Notes: generated from the sequence alone by a model not told the origin. A stretch of DNA of 33,112 nucleotides from Haloimpatiens sp. FM7315 (GCA_041861885.1 JBGVUE010000005.1:1-33112), one strand, 5' to 3'. Counted from the first letter of the stretch, positions 8,357-18,170 are shown. Numbers and translations: made by a program.

Positions 8357-9376
8357 TTATCTTGCTATTATTTTTCTAAAACTTATCTTGCAAAGTACTA
8401 TACCTAAAATAGTTACAAATATTAATATTCCATTTGATAGATATCCTATATCAAAAATCATATTAAAAATCTCTATATTGCCAATATTTAAGCCTATAAA
8501 TCTTTTATAGTAGAACAAAAGCTCTATATAATTTGACTTTCCTAATAAATCTAGTAACTTACTTGGAAACACTGGTAATATACTTAATATCTTTCCTAAA
8601 AGTATAAATATTGAAATTCCACTTACTGTAGTTAGTGAATTATTTGAAACAAAGGAGAAAAAGCTTGAAAACACTCCTATACTTATAAATATTACCGACA
8701 TTGTTAAAATTTTTAAAAGCAAAAACTGGTTTATGGAATAGTTATAATTTAAAAATGGCCCATTTTCCAATATTCTAAAAGCTTCAAGCCCTCCATTTAC
8801 AGGCATTTTATATTGAATTAAAGTTATTATAAATTCAGCTCCTATATAAACTCCATACGTTACTACAGGCAAAACCGCAGCCATAAACAATTTTGCATTT
8901 AAGGTTTTAAATTTATTTTTAGAGGATAAAATTATATTATCCACAGAAGTAATTTTTTCATCCACATATATATTGCAAAATATCATAACTAAAATTACTA
9001 CCATTATTATTGATACTAGGGGATGAGCTACTCTGTAATCTAGAACTTTATAAAAATCCACATCCTTATATTCTTTGTATTTTATAGAGTCCACTGTTTT
9101 TTTTGATACATCTGCCATCTTCTTTAGACTAGCATCTACAGTTTTAATTTCTGCCAATTGTTCTATTTTTTTAAATTTTACATTAAACTTTTCATTTGCA
9201 ATTACCTCTTTAGGTCTATTATCAATTATTAATTTATACTGCTTATCTCTATAAGAATTTTCTGTTTCAAGAGTTGGTTTTAAAAAGCCCATAAAACTAC
9301 AAAGCATAATAAATAATATTGCTGAAATTATCGCTACCTTTGACTTAAGCAATTTTTTAAATTCCCATTTAATCAT
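8357..9376 (-). CDS. ABC transporter permease with extracytoplasmic domain, first gene of operon
   Basis: A 339-residue membrane protein. A first membrane helix (about residues 13-33) is followed by about 85 mostly polar residues, probably outside the cell, then five or six hydrophobic segments from about residue 120. This is an ABC-2 (YhgE/BcrB-like) layout. AGGAGG sits 10 bases before the ATG. It is the first gene of a leftward unit continuing with an ATPase, a second permease, a TlpA-like lipoprotein, a response regulator and a kinase. The polar segment could be the part that meets a peptide substrate. No closer family is recognised. Confidence 0.8.
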   Translation of the reverse strand: MIKWEFKKLLKSKVAIISAILFIMLCSFMGFLKPTLETENSYRDKQYKLIIDNRPKEVIANEKFNVKFKKIEQLAEIKTVDASLKKMADVSKKTVDSIKYKEYKDVDFYKVLDYRVAHPLVSIIMVVILVMIFCNIYVDEKITSVDNIILSSKNKFKTLNAKLFMAAVLPVVTYGVYIGAEFIITLIQYKMPVNGGLEAFRILENGPFLNYNYSINQFLLLKILTMSVIFISIGVFSSFFSFVSNNSLTTVSGISIFILLGKILSILPVFPSKLLDLLGKSNYIELLFYYKRFIGLNIGNIEIFNMIFDIGYLSNGILIFVTILGIVLCKISFRKIIAR

Positions 9377-9410
9377 TGATTGTATCCTCCTTTTTCTTTG
9401 CTATGAGTTT

Positions 9411-9469
9411 ATTATATTCTATTAAACTTACACCTTAATAAACTAAACCTTACATAAACCTTAAATAAA
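9411..9469 (-). promoter_or_regulatory. Promoter with 11-bp direct repeats, probable response-regulator site
   Basis: A -10 TATAAT lies at 9416-9411 on the minus strand, with no good -35. Just upstream are TTTATTTAAGG (9469-9459) and TTTATGTAAGG (9458-9448), abutting at an exact 11-bp period, then a related TTTATTAAGG (9442-9433) covering the -35 position. Tandem repeats of one helical turn next to a weak -35 are typical of OmpR-family activation. The obvious candidate is the regulator encoded in this operon. Confidence 0.55.
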
Positions 9470-9475
9470 TTAAAA

Positions 9476-9512
9476 TAAAAAAATTGAGCATTATACACTT
9501 ATAATACCCAAT
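9476..9512 (-). terminator. Terminator after polC
   Basis: Read on the minus strand, ATTGGGTATTAT and ATAATGCTCAAT form a 12-bp stem with two G-U pairs, a short loop and a following T7 tract. It lies about 50 bases after the polC stop. Confidence 0.75.
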
Positions 9513-9564
9513 TCATTTCTTTTATTTCTTTTATTTTTCTACATACTTTCTTTTATACTTAATT

Positions 9565-12500
9565 TTATATTACATCAAAAAAACTTAACTGATTTTTTTC
9601 TGGAAGTCCCTTTAGACATCCAAATTTTCTAAGCAGATCCGCTGCAGCATTTCCTATTTTGGCACGTTTTTTTAGGTCTTCTACAGAATTTATAGGTGTT
9701 TTTTCTCTAACTGCACTATATATACCTTCTGCCGCCACATTTCCCATACCAGAAATACTGTTTAGAGGTGGTCTTATGCCCTCATCTTCTACTAAAAACT
9801 TAGTAGAATCAGATTTATATAAATCAATAGGCAAAAACTTAAAGCCTCTTTCATACATCTCTAAAACCAGTTCAAGATCATCAAACATATCCTTGTCCTT
9901 AGGAGGCGCTGCAAGACCTAGTTCTTCAATTTCTTTCATTTTCTTTTTAACTTTATCTTTTCCAAAAATCATAAATTCTGCATCAAAAGCCTTAGCTCTT
10001 ATGCTAAAGAAAGCAGCATAATAAGCTTTTGGTATATGAACCTTAAACCAAGCTATTCTAAAGGCCATCATTACATAAGCTGCAGCATGGGCTTTTGGAA
10101 ACATATATTTTATCTTCTTACAAGAATCAATATACCATTCTGGGACTTCAAATTTTCTCATTAAAGCTTCGTATTCTGGCCATTTAGGCTCTTTTTTAAC
10201 CTTTCCCTTACGAACAGTTTCCATTATCTTAAAAGCAGTATTTGGTGGTAATCCTTTTTTAATAAGATAAGTCATAATATCATCTCTTGTACATACCGCC
10301 TCACTTAAAGTAACAGTTCCATTATCCACAAGGTCTTTTGCATTGCCAAGCCAAACATCAGTACCATGAGAAAGACCAGATATACATATTAAATCAGCAA
10401 AGGCCTTTGGCATGGTGTCTAAAAGCATACCTCTTACAAATTTAGTACCAAACTCTGGAATTCCAAAGGTTCCTACTTTAGAGTTTATCTGTTCTGGAGT
10501 TACCCCTAAAGCCTTTGTAGATGAAAATATGGACATAGTTTCCTTCTCATCCATAGGTATAGATAGAGGGTCTATCCCTGTAATGTCTTGAAGCATTCTT
10601 ATAACTGTAGGGTCATCGTGTCCTAGAATATCTAGTTTTAGTAGGTTTTGATCAATAGAGTGATAATCAAAATGCGTTGTTTTAATATCCGAATCTGCAT
10701 CATCTGCAGGATGCTGTACAGGACAAAATTCAAATATTTCCCTTCCCTTTGGCACAACAATTATTCCCCCTGGATGCTGTCCTGTTGTCCTCTTTATCCC
10801 AGTACATCCCCTAGATATTCTTGTAATCTCAGCTTTATTTACAGTTATCTCTTTTTCATCATAATATTTTTTTACATATCCAAAGGCAGTTTTTTCAGCT
10901 ACAGTACCAATAGTACCTGCCTTAAAGGTGGTCCCTTTACCAAAAATAACCTCTGTATATCTATGGGCCTTGGCCTGATATTCTCCAGAAAAGTTTAGGT
11001 CAATATCTGGCTCTTTATCTCCATTAAAGCCTAAGAATGTTTCAAAAGGTATGTCTATTCCATCCTTTGTAAGTTTTTCACCGCAAACCGGACAATTCTT
11101 ATCTGGTAAATCAAAACCATTTTTAATTCCATAATCATTAAAATCTGAGAATTTGCATTTTTTGCATCTATAATGAGGAGGCAAAGCATTAACCTCAGTT
11201 ATACCTGTCATATACGCAACTACAGAAGATCCAACAGAACCTCTTGATCCAACTAAATACCCATCTTCATTGGATTTCCAAACAAGTTTTTGTGCAATTA
11301 TATACATTACAGAGAAACCATTTTTTATAATGGATTCTAGCTCCTTATCAAGCCTTTTTGAACCAAATCAGGAAGAGGATCTCCGTATAGCTCATGAGCC
11401 TTTCCAAAGGTTATTTCCTTAATGGTATTCTCACAGCCATCAATATGAGGAGTTGCCTTGTCTTTTGAAATTGGACTTATCCTATCACACATTTCAGCTA
11501 TTTTATTTGTATTTGTAACAACAACCTCATAAGCTTTTTCTTTTCCTAAATAATCAAATTCTGAAAGCATCTCCTCAGTTGTCCTTAAATAAAGCGGTGC
11601 CTGATTATCTGCATCCTTAAATCCTTGTCCTGCCTCTAAAATACGTCTGTATATTTCATCTTCAGGGTCCATAAAATGAACGTCCCCTGTTGCAACTACA
11701 AGTTTACCTAGTTTATCTCCAAGGCTTACTATCTTTTTATTAATATCTTTTAGGTACTCTCTACTTTCTACCTGTTCATTTCTAACTAAATACTCATTGT
11801 TTCCTAAAGGCTGAATTTCTAGATAATCATAAGATTTCGCAATAGCTTCAACTTCCTCATCAGATTTTCCAAGAAGTATTGCCTTATATAACTCACCTTC
11901 ACTACAAGCACTTCCTAAAATCAAACCCTCTTTGTATTTTTCATACATACTTCTAAGAATTCTAGGCTTTTTGTAAAAATAATCTAAATGAGAGTAAGAA
12001 ACAAGTTTATATAAATTCTTTAACCCAACATAATTTTTGCAAATATTATAGCATGATAAGTTTTTAGCTTTTTATATCCCTCTTTTTTAGATATTTCATC
12101 AGTTCCATACAAATCTATATCTTCAAGAGTTTTAGCTCCTCTTTCTTTTAATTTATCAAGCATTACTGAAAATATTTTTACTGTAGTATCAACATCATCT
12201 AAAGCTCTATGGGCAACCTCAACTTTAATAGAAAGATTTTTTGCAATTCTTCCTAACTTGTAAGTTTTAAACTCTGGAAAAAGTTCCTGGGCTAAAGTTA
12301 AGGTATCTAAATAAGTAAAATCAAAATCATAACCTAAAACCTTAGCATTTTGTTTTAAAAATCCTATATCAAATTCCGCATTATGAGCTACTAAAACGCT
12401 TCCCTTAATAAATTCAAGAAGTTTAGGAAATACCTTGTCTATAGTCTCTGCCTCAGCTACCATGTCGTTAGTTATATTAGTAACTTCTACAACCCTTAAA

Positions 12501-13923
12501 GGTATCGGCTTTTCTGGATTTACAAAAGTGCTAAATTCATCAATGACCTTGCCATCTTTATACTTCATAACACCTATTTCAGTAATTTTCTCTGTTTTTG
12601 CTGAAAATCCAGTGGTTTCTAAGTCAAGTACACAATAAGTTGTATCAATACTCTGTCCCTTAATATTTTTTACAGAAGGTTTTTTATCTGGAGCTAAGTA
12701 AGCCTCTACCCCGTATAAAATCTTCATATCAGGATTATCTCTTCCAAGAAGTTTGTGAGCCTCTGGGAAGGCTTGTACAACTCCGTGATCTGTTAAAGCA
12801 ATGGACTTCATTCCCCAGCTCATAGCCCTTTTTATCAAATCTGTGGCACTTGTCATAGCATCCATTTGACTCATCTTTGTATGCATGTGAAGCTCCACTC
12901 TTTTAACCTCTGAATTGTCTTGACGCTTTATTCTTCTTATTCCTTCTGTTTCTATAATTATATTTGCAATCATCTCAACTTCACCTGAGAACTTACTAAA
13001 ACTTGCATTACCCATAAGCCTAAGTCCTTTTGCCTTCTTAATTCTGTCAAGTACCTCATCCCTATCCTCAGGTTTCAAAAAGGCCTTGCAGGTCATAGAA
13101 CTAACTCCATCATATAAATCAAAGGATACTAAGGTTTTACCGCTTTTTAGCTCTCTAGTTTCTGTATTTGATATTTCTCCCTCTATAGCTACTCTACCCT
13201 CATCTGGGGTTATATCATTGATTTTCACTATTGTTTCCTTATACTTTGGTTTTCTTCCAAGTATAACAAGAGAATCAATTTTCTTGTCTTCTAATTCAGC
13301 TTTTCCTTTAGTTACTTTATCTTTCTTATCTGAATTATTTTTAGAGGATTTTGAATTAATCTCATAATCCCTGGCAATTTCTTTTAAAGCAGCTAAAACT
13401 TCCTTCTGATTTTCTTTTTCTTGAAGGATTAATTCTTCGCTGCTTATATTATCTATAAAATTAACTTTATAAGAATTTCCATAAAGATTTTTTACTTGTT
13501 CCTGGAGTTTTCTATGATAATCCATGGATTTCAAAAAATCTGAAGCTTGTATATTAAAATTAAAACTTATGATGTCATTTTCTACAGCAAATTTACTCTT
13601 ACTTAAAATTGTCTTAAACATAGGGTATTTACTACACATGGACAATATAATTTTTTTAGTTCTTCCTCTATAGGTTTTTTCTTTGTACCCTCTATGTAGC
13701 TAACACAAATAGTAGAATCTTCTAACATAAATTTTCTTCTTATAAACTTATTAGTCTCTTCAAATTCACTTATATCAATATATTTTTCTGCACTTATTTC
13801 CATCTTTAAGTGCCTTGTTTTTTTATTTAAAACCACAGCTTTAACTATGGCATCATTTATGTTTCCTTTAATTTTAGAATCACTAAAAATTTCCCCTATT
13901 TTTTTCAGCTCATTGTTTTTCAT
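9565..13923 (-). CDS. polC: DNA polymerase III PolC-type alpha subunit (three frame breaks)
   Basis: The essential Gram-positive replicative polymerase with built-in 3'-5' exonuclease. In order: an N-terminal region, an OB fold (about 190-300), a PHP domain opening [16 protein letters not shown], a DEDD exonuclease ([23 protein letters not shown]), the remaining PHP segment, a Cys4 zinc motif (CKKC and CPVC), the polymerase palm with catalytic [13 protein letters not shown], and the helix-hairpin-helix tail. Four open segments are separated by single-base losses at 13651-13657 (T7), 12034-12038 (T5) and 11355-11359 (T5). Adding one base to each gives an uninterrupted protein of about 1,453 residues, the normal size. 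The ATG follows AGGAGGG by 12 bases. An essential gene cannot carry three real frameshifts, so the breaks mark sequence error. Confidence 0.97.
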
Positions 13924-14061
13924 ATCATCTATTAACCCTCCTTTCTAAAATCTTTAGTACTTTATTATTATATATTAAGCATAAACATATGTCATGTAAA
14001 ACCCTAGCTTAATCTTATGTAATCTAATGGGTCTTATGCAAGTTATGTCTAATAGTGAAAT

Positions 14062-14757
14062 TTATCTTTTGCCAATTTTATGCCTCTGAGGCCTTATAGT
14101 TAAATCCGTAATAACCGTACCTTCTCTTTGATTTAAGGCCATTTCAAGCGCACCTTCAATGCACTTTGAAGTTATATAAGAATCCTCTTCATCTCCTTCT
14201 TTAAAATTTGCATTTCTATAAAAATCCGTTTTTGTCATGTCAGGATGAATGGTTATAACTTTAACTCCATATTTTCTAGTTTCATCAAACAATCCCTCAC
14301 TAAAATGACTTAATCCAGCCTTTGTAGCTGAATAAGCACATCCAATAGGACTTGATTTCTTTGCAGTTATTGAAGATATATTTATTATATAGCCTTGGTT
14401 TTTCTTAAGCTCCCTTAAAAGTAAGTGGGTTAAAATTATAGGTGCCTCTAAATTTGTAGCTATCATAGCATGAAGTTTTTTAGGATTAATCTCCTCATGC
14501 GGTCCAAAATAGCCCACCCCTGCGTTGTTAACCAAAAGCTTTATCTCTTTATCTTTACTTTTTATCTCCTTAACCTTCTCTTCTAATAAAGAAGTATTTA
14601 TAATATCACAAACAACTTTAATCAAATTTTCATCTTCTATATCGGTTTTAGAAAAGTCTCTGGCAAAGCCATAAACCTTATAATTGTCTTTTAAAAGCCC
14701 CTTTGTAATCTCAAGTCCTATTCCAGAGGAAGCCCCTGTAACTATTGCAGATTTCAT
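14062..14757 (-). CDS. Short-chain dehydrogenase/reductase (SDR)
   Basis: NAD(P)-dependent oxidoreductase of about 231 residues, classical SDR type. It has the cofactor-binding AIVTGASSGIGLEITKG at the N-terminus, the NNAGVG motif, the catalytic Ser in INISSITAKK, the YSATK motif (Tyr and Lys) and a PDMTKT segment after it. I chose ATG 14757 because TAGGAG lies 8 bases upstream; the ATG at 14775 adds six codons and has no ribosome site. The substrate is unknown. It follows the SPL-family gene closely and probably shares its transcript. Confidence 0.9.
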   Translation of the reverse strand: MKSAIVTGASSGIGLEITKGLLKDNYKVYGFARDFSKTDIEDENLIKVVCDIINTSLLEEKVKEIKSKDKEIKLLVNNAGVGYFGPHEEINPKKLHAMIATNLEAPIILTHLLLRELKKNQGYIINISSITAKKSSPIGCAYSATKAGLSHFSEGLFDETRKYGVKVITIHPDMTKTDFYRNANFKEGDEEDSYITSKCIEGALEMALNQREGTVITDLTIRPQRHKIGKR

Positions 14758-14774
14758 ATCTAAAACTCCTAACA

Positions 14775-15783
14775 TTAAATATATATTTTATCTATTTCTA
14801 TGTATTTTAAAAGTTCCTCTTTAACAGAGTCAATCATTTTTTTAATATGCTTTTCACTATAAGTGCAGCTTCCCTCATTGTCTTCAAAAGGATAAGCTAA
14901 TATTTTTGAATTTCTTCTTAGTTTTTTCATGGTCTTTAAGTATTCTTTTGAAAGTCTAAAGACTCCAAGACTTACCTCAAAGACCTCTCTTCCCTCTAAA
15001 AAATCAAAAGTTACTTTAACACATTGTCTATATAAAGTCTCATAGTTTTTTACACACAAAATAGGATCAAAGCATAGCCTTACCTTCCAACCTTTGTCTA
15101 TTGCCTCTCTTATGCTTAAAAGCCTTTTTTCTAAAGGAGGGGTATTTTTCTCAAATTCTTTTATAATTTCATTTGGAGATAACGTCCATGCTAAAATGAT
15201 ATTATCATCAGGAATAAGGTCACAAATGAGATTAAAATTTGCACTTTTAGTCCTAATTTCCATTTTAAAATTATTGTATTTTTTGAAACCTCAGCCCACT
15301 TATGTATAAAGCCCGTAATGTTTTCTATAGCCATTAAATCTGTATCGTAAGAAACGCAAAGATATACTGGATGATGCTTTAACATTTCTTCTACTTCTCT
15401 TATAGTGTCTTCGATATTTACAAAAATCACAATATTAGAAGAAGGGTACATCCCCTGAAGATAGCAATATTCACAGTTATAAACACAGTTCATAACAACA
15501 GAGGTGTAATAAAAATTATTATTTCCAAAGCTATCACACATATCTGAGCCCTCATAAACCAAATTGCTTTTCTTCACTGCAAGTATGAGCTTTGGGCTGT
15601 TTTTCTGAAGTACATAATTTTGATTTTTTCTACAAAATACGTCCTTATAATGATCTATTTTTACAATCTTACTGTTTTCAAAAAGGAAATTATTCTATCT
15701 GTAATAGGATAATTTGAAGCCTCTTTTTCCACATAAATATGTGAAAATTTAAAGTTCCATAAGTTTTTCTTTAAGTTCTCCAA
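14775..15783 (-). CDS. Radical SAM protein, spore photoproduct lyase family (two frame breaks)
   Basis: Probable repair enzyme of the family that reverses the UV thymine dimer of spores by S-adenosylmethionine radical chemistry. The iron-sulfur motif CVYNCEYCYLQ (CxxxCxxC, about residues 100-107) is the SPL form, and the later segment EIRTKSANF is also typical. Two single-base losses split it: the 5-A run at 15680-15684 and the 4-T run at 15263-15266. Joined, it is about 336 residues, close to Bacillus SplB. The start is uncertain: no ATG is in frame, and TTG 15783 (overlapping the upstream gene by 35 bases) gives the right length. I could not confirm a cysteine matching the H-donor Cys141 of Bacillus, though one lies in YLCVSYDTD, so the exact substrate is open. 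Confidence 0.85.
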
Positions 15784-16582
15784 AAGCCCGCTTCCCTTCT
15801 ATTTTAGACTTGCACTTTAATAGAGAATACTCTCTAACTTTAGAAACTACTTGTCCATTTCTTATCTTGTACTGCTTACAGAGCTTTTTTAATTGATACT
15901 TCATAGTAGTTGTAAGCCTTAAATTATAAGATAAGTTTTCTAAAATTTTATTCTCCTTTGAATTTAAAATCTCTTTAGAGTAAACTTTAAATTCTCTTCT
16001 ATCTCTAAGCCAAGCATAAACCTTTGGCATATTTTGCTTCATTAAATTGTAAACTAGTTCCTTAGTAACCGACCTTGGGTTTAAATTGTCTGACACAATT
16101 TTTATTACATAAATATTTTGGGGAGAAATAAACATAGAGGCAGCCTCATAAAAAAAGGCTCCCTCCATATCAACCATATCTGTTTCATTCCTAAGTTTTT
16201 CAGATTTATCTACAATTTTTGCAAAAGACTCCAAACTTCCCTCTTTAAAAGGATGTCTAAATAACATATCTGGATAAAAAGCTCTTTTTGAAAAACCATT
16301 TATTAATTTATTGCATAAAAATACACTACCTTTAGTAACTTCCTCTTTAAAACACCCCGAAAGTCCAACATTTACAAATATATCATTTTCACCATACTTA
16401 AATTTAGTAAGTAAATACGTAGTTGCAGCAATGGCATTTACCGCACTAGTTCCACTTATAGCTAAAATTTCATCTTCCCCTTTAAACACCTGAAATTTTG
16501 TAGCCTCCATAATCTTTTTCATCTTGTAATGTTCAATTATATCTTTTCCTTCACAGTATAAAGCCGTTAAAAAGTATACCAT
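15749..16582 (-). CDS. Nucleoside phosphorylase / MTAN-like protein
   Basis: A protein of about 277 residues. Its first 180 look like the PNP/UDP superfamily: ISGTSAVNAIAATTYLL near the start, FVNVGLSGC (phosphate- or ribose-site glycine loop), VDMEGAFFYEAA (the conserved Met-Glu that binds ribose) and IVSDNLNP. The C-terminal 90 residues are Lys-rich and not recognised. These enzymes cleave the glycosidic bond of nucleosides. ATG 16582 has GGAG 8 bases upstream, while GTG 16591 is too near it. It is the first of three leftward genes (SPL-family enzyme, then SDR), which links nucleoside cleavage to DNA damage repair only by position. Confidence 0.75.
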   Translation of the reverse strand: MVYFLTALYCEGKDIIEHYKMKKIMEATKFQVFKGEDEILAISGTSAVNAIAATTYLLTKFKYGENDIFVNVGLSGCFKEEVTKGSVFLCNKLINGFSKRAFYPDMLFRHPFKEGSLESFAKIVDKSEKLRNETDMVDMEGAFFYEAASMFISPQNIYVIKIVSDNLNPRSVTKELVYNLMKQNMPKVYAWLRDRREFKVYSKEILNSKENKILENLSYNLRLTTTMKYQLKKLCKQYKIRNGQVVSKVREYSLLKCKSKIEGKRAFGELKEKLMEL

Positions 16583-16630
16583 TATGCTCACTCCAAATTG
16601 TATATTTGTTCCATTTACACCATTATACTC

Positions 16631-17328
16631 TTATATATAAATAATCTCTACCCCTGCAAATTTAATATCCCCAGTTAATATTAAAGTCTTTTCTCCTAAC
16701 TCTGAAGGTCTATTCTTTTCATCAACAGAACTTAAACACAGATTAGCTTTATTTAAAACCTTCCAGTTTCTTGGCACATATAATTCAACTCCTGAAAAAG
16801 ACGCATTTAACCTTACAGTAGCACTGTCATTAACCATAACTGCATTATCAAAATAAATCTTCATAGCCCCAAAGGAACACTGAAAATCTGCACTTTCAAA
16901 ATTATCGGAGTTAATATATTTAATGCTAGCATTAAAAGAGTTTTTATATTTAATATAACTAGTATCTTCTACATCAATTTCTTCAAATTTATATTCATTA
17001 TCCTTTGAATGATAATGAAATTTAAACTTGTTTCTATTAAAAATCATAGAAAAACCAATTGTTAAAAAAAGTGCAGCTAGAAGCACAGTCCAAGGAGTAA
17101 TCCTAGTAATTCCAAGCTCTTCATCATAAATTATACAAAGAAAAGCTATAGGGAAGATTATTCCTGCAAATTCCATTTTAAAAATATTTTTTACAATTGT
17201 TATTACTAAAGCAGCTGTTAATAATATAGTTATTATATTCACATCACTAAAATAACCAAGCTTATTTACAATAATAAAAGCACCTATTAGGATAAAAGTG
17301 ATCCCCCAAAACCATTCATTTTTTTCAT
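16631..17328 (-). CDS. LiaF-like membrane protein (single frame break)
   Basis: A membrane protein of about 232 residues in the LiaF / cell-wall-antibiotic-response group. The first 90 residues hold about four hydrophobic segments; the rest is a beta-rich cytoplasmic domain with repeated turns (SFGAMKIYFDN, SFSGVELYVPRNWKV, GDIKFAGVEIIYI) as in the LiaF C-terminal domain. The open frame starts only at 17242. Adding one base at the AAAA run 17308-17311 restores an N-terminus beginning MKKMNGFWGITFILIGAF at ATG 17328, abutting the LytTR stop. The pair therefore forms an operon. LiaF proteins restrain envelope-stress signalling; here the partner is a LytTR protein and not a LiaRS system. Confidence 0.75.
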
Positions 17329-17329
17329 A

Positions 17330-17785
17330 TTATCTTTTCCTTTCTTTTAATTCATTTTTTAACATCTTATAATAATACCTTGAAACATACACCTGTTTAT
17401 GAGTATTTTGAAATTCCACCTTACTTGAAGAGGTAATACTACGTGTTATGGAGTAAATATGATTTAAATTTAAAATTGTGGACTTAGACACCCTTATAAA
17501 ATTCCTTGGCAAAATCTCTTCAAGCTCATAAAGCTTGTATTTTACGTTATAGACATCATCTCTTGTATGGGCATATATCTTATTTTCTTCTGTTTCAAAA
17601 AACAAGATTTCTTCTAAACTAAGATAATATTCAACCTCATCTTTATAAAAAACGATATGTTCTTTATGGCTTAAAATATCTTGAATCATAATCTGAAGTT
17701 TTTTTATCTCCTCATTAACCTCATTACACCTAATGATAATCTCATTTTCTTCAATTTTGTTACTTATTTCAAGTTGTATCTTCAT
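17330..17785 (-). CDS. LytTR-domain transcriptional regulator
   Basis: A DNA-binding protein of 151 residues with no receiver domain. After an N-terminal helix of about 50 residues, the LytTR domain spans roughly 50-150 (YLSLEEILFFETEENKIYAH, LEEILPRNFIRVSKSTILNL, VYVSRYYYKMLK). I chose ATG 17785 because GGAGGG lies 5 bases upstream; a GTG 15 bases earlier would put the start on top of that site. It is cotranscribed with the LiaF-like gene. A well-formed promoter and two perfect 16-bp direct repeats lie just upstream, which suggests that it regulates itself. Such small LytTR proteins are often paired with membrane partners. Confidence 0.88.
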   Translation of the reverse strand: MKIQLEISNKIEENEIIIRCNEVNEEIKKLQIMIQDILSHKEHIVFYKDEVEYYLSLEEILFFETEENKIYAHTRDDVYNVKYKLYELEEILPRNFIRVSKSTILNLNHIYSITRSITSSSKVEFQNTHKQVYVSRYYYKMLKNELKERKR

Positions 17786-17806
17786 ATTTTCCCTCCCCAC
17801 ATTTAC

Positions 17807-17835
17807 ATTATATTAAGTATATTTTTCAATGTAAA
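17807..17835 (-). promoter_or_regulatory. Promoter of the LytTR-LiaF operon
   Basis: On the minus strand TTTACA (17835-17830) and TATAAT (17812-17807) are separated by exactly 17 bases. The -10 box lies about 22 bp before the chosen LytTR start. Confidence 0.7.
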
Positions 17836-17846
17836 CCCAGAAAAAG

Positions 17847-17883
17847 TAAGTGGTATAATTTCAAGTTTAAGTGGTATAATTTC
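17847..17883. promoter_or_regulatory. Two perfect 16-bp direct repeats, probable LytTR binding sites
   Basis: TAAGTGGTATAATTTC occurs at 17847-17862 and again at 17868-17883, a 21-bp period (two helical turns). The nearer copy ends 11 bp upstream of the -35 box. LytTR proteins such as AgrA and VirR bind paired direct repeats about two turns apart, so this is probably the operon's own operator. Confidence 0.6.
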
Positions 17884-17895
17884 CTTCGTAAAATG

Positions 17896-17935
17896 AAAAA
17901 AGCCATGAACTATTAATTAAGTTCATGGCTTTTTT
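17896..17935. terminator. Bidirectional terminator upstream of LytTR
   Basis: A perfect 16-bp stem (AAAAAAGCCATGAACT with its complement at 17920-17935), an 8-base loop and T-tracts on both sides. Leftward it can end the thiamine operon, about 235 bases after thiD. Confidence 0.8.
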
Positions 17936-17943
17936 TATGGCGT

Positions 17944-17974
17944 AAATTATAAGAAAGAGAAATCACTAAAGCTT
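17944..17974. repeat. Partial copy of the thiamine-operon palindromic repeat
   Basis: The 31 bases, including GAAAGAGAAATCACTAAAGC, match the right end of the 17996-18170 element with one difference and the same orientation. They can also pair with that element's left end, giving an extended hairpin. Confidence 0.7.
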
Positions 17975-17995
17975 CCTTCAGTTATCCTCGGTTAG

Positions 17996-18170
17996 GCTTT
18001 TGATTTCTCTCTTCATTATAATGAAATACTACTATTCTTATTGAATTAAGTTTATTTGGCGTTAATAAATTTCATTGTCTGAGTGAAACGAGTTATGAAA
18101 TTTTAGCCACATAAACTTAATGAAATTTAGAATTGTATTTGAAATTATGAGAAAGAGAAATCACTAAAGC
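17996..18170. repeat. 175-bp imperfect palindromic element (MITE-like)
   Basis: The ends are inverted: GCTTTTGATTTCTCTCTTC at the left and GAAAGAGAAATCACTAAAGC at the right. Inside, TTAAGTTTATTTGGC (18046-18060) pairs with GCCACATAAACTTAA (18106-18120), and AAATTTCAT with ATGAAATTT, around a core containing GAGTGAAACGAG. The whole can fold as one long imperfect hairpin with no coding frame. The right end abuts the thiD stop codon. Its right 70 bases recur at the end of tenA. Confidence 0.65.

Noticed and set aside
10648..10998. Rightward reading frame of 116 codons inside polC
   Set aside because: It is antisense to the conserved polymerase domain, lacks a ribosome site and has a low-complexity translation; it is a shadow of polC.
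9565..13923. polC as a pseudogene or as four separate genes
   Set aside because: The replicase is essential and every break is a single missing base in a run; the joined protein has all domains in order and normal length.
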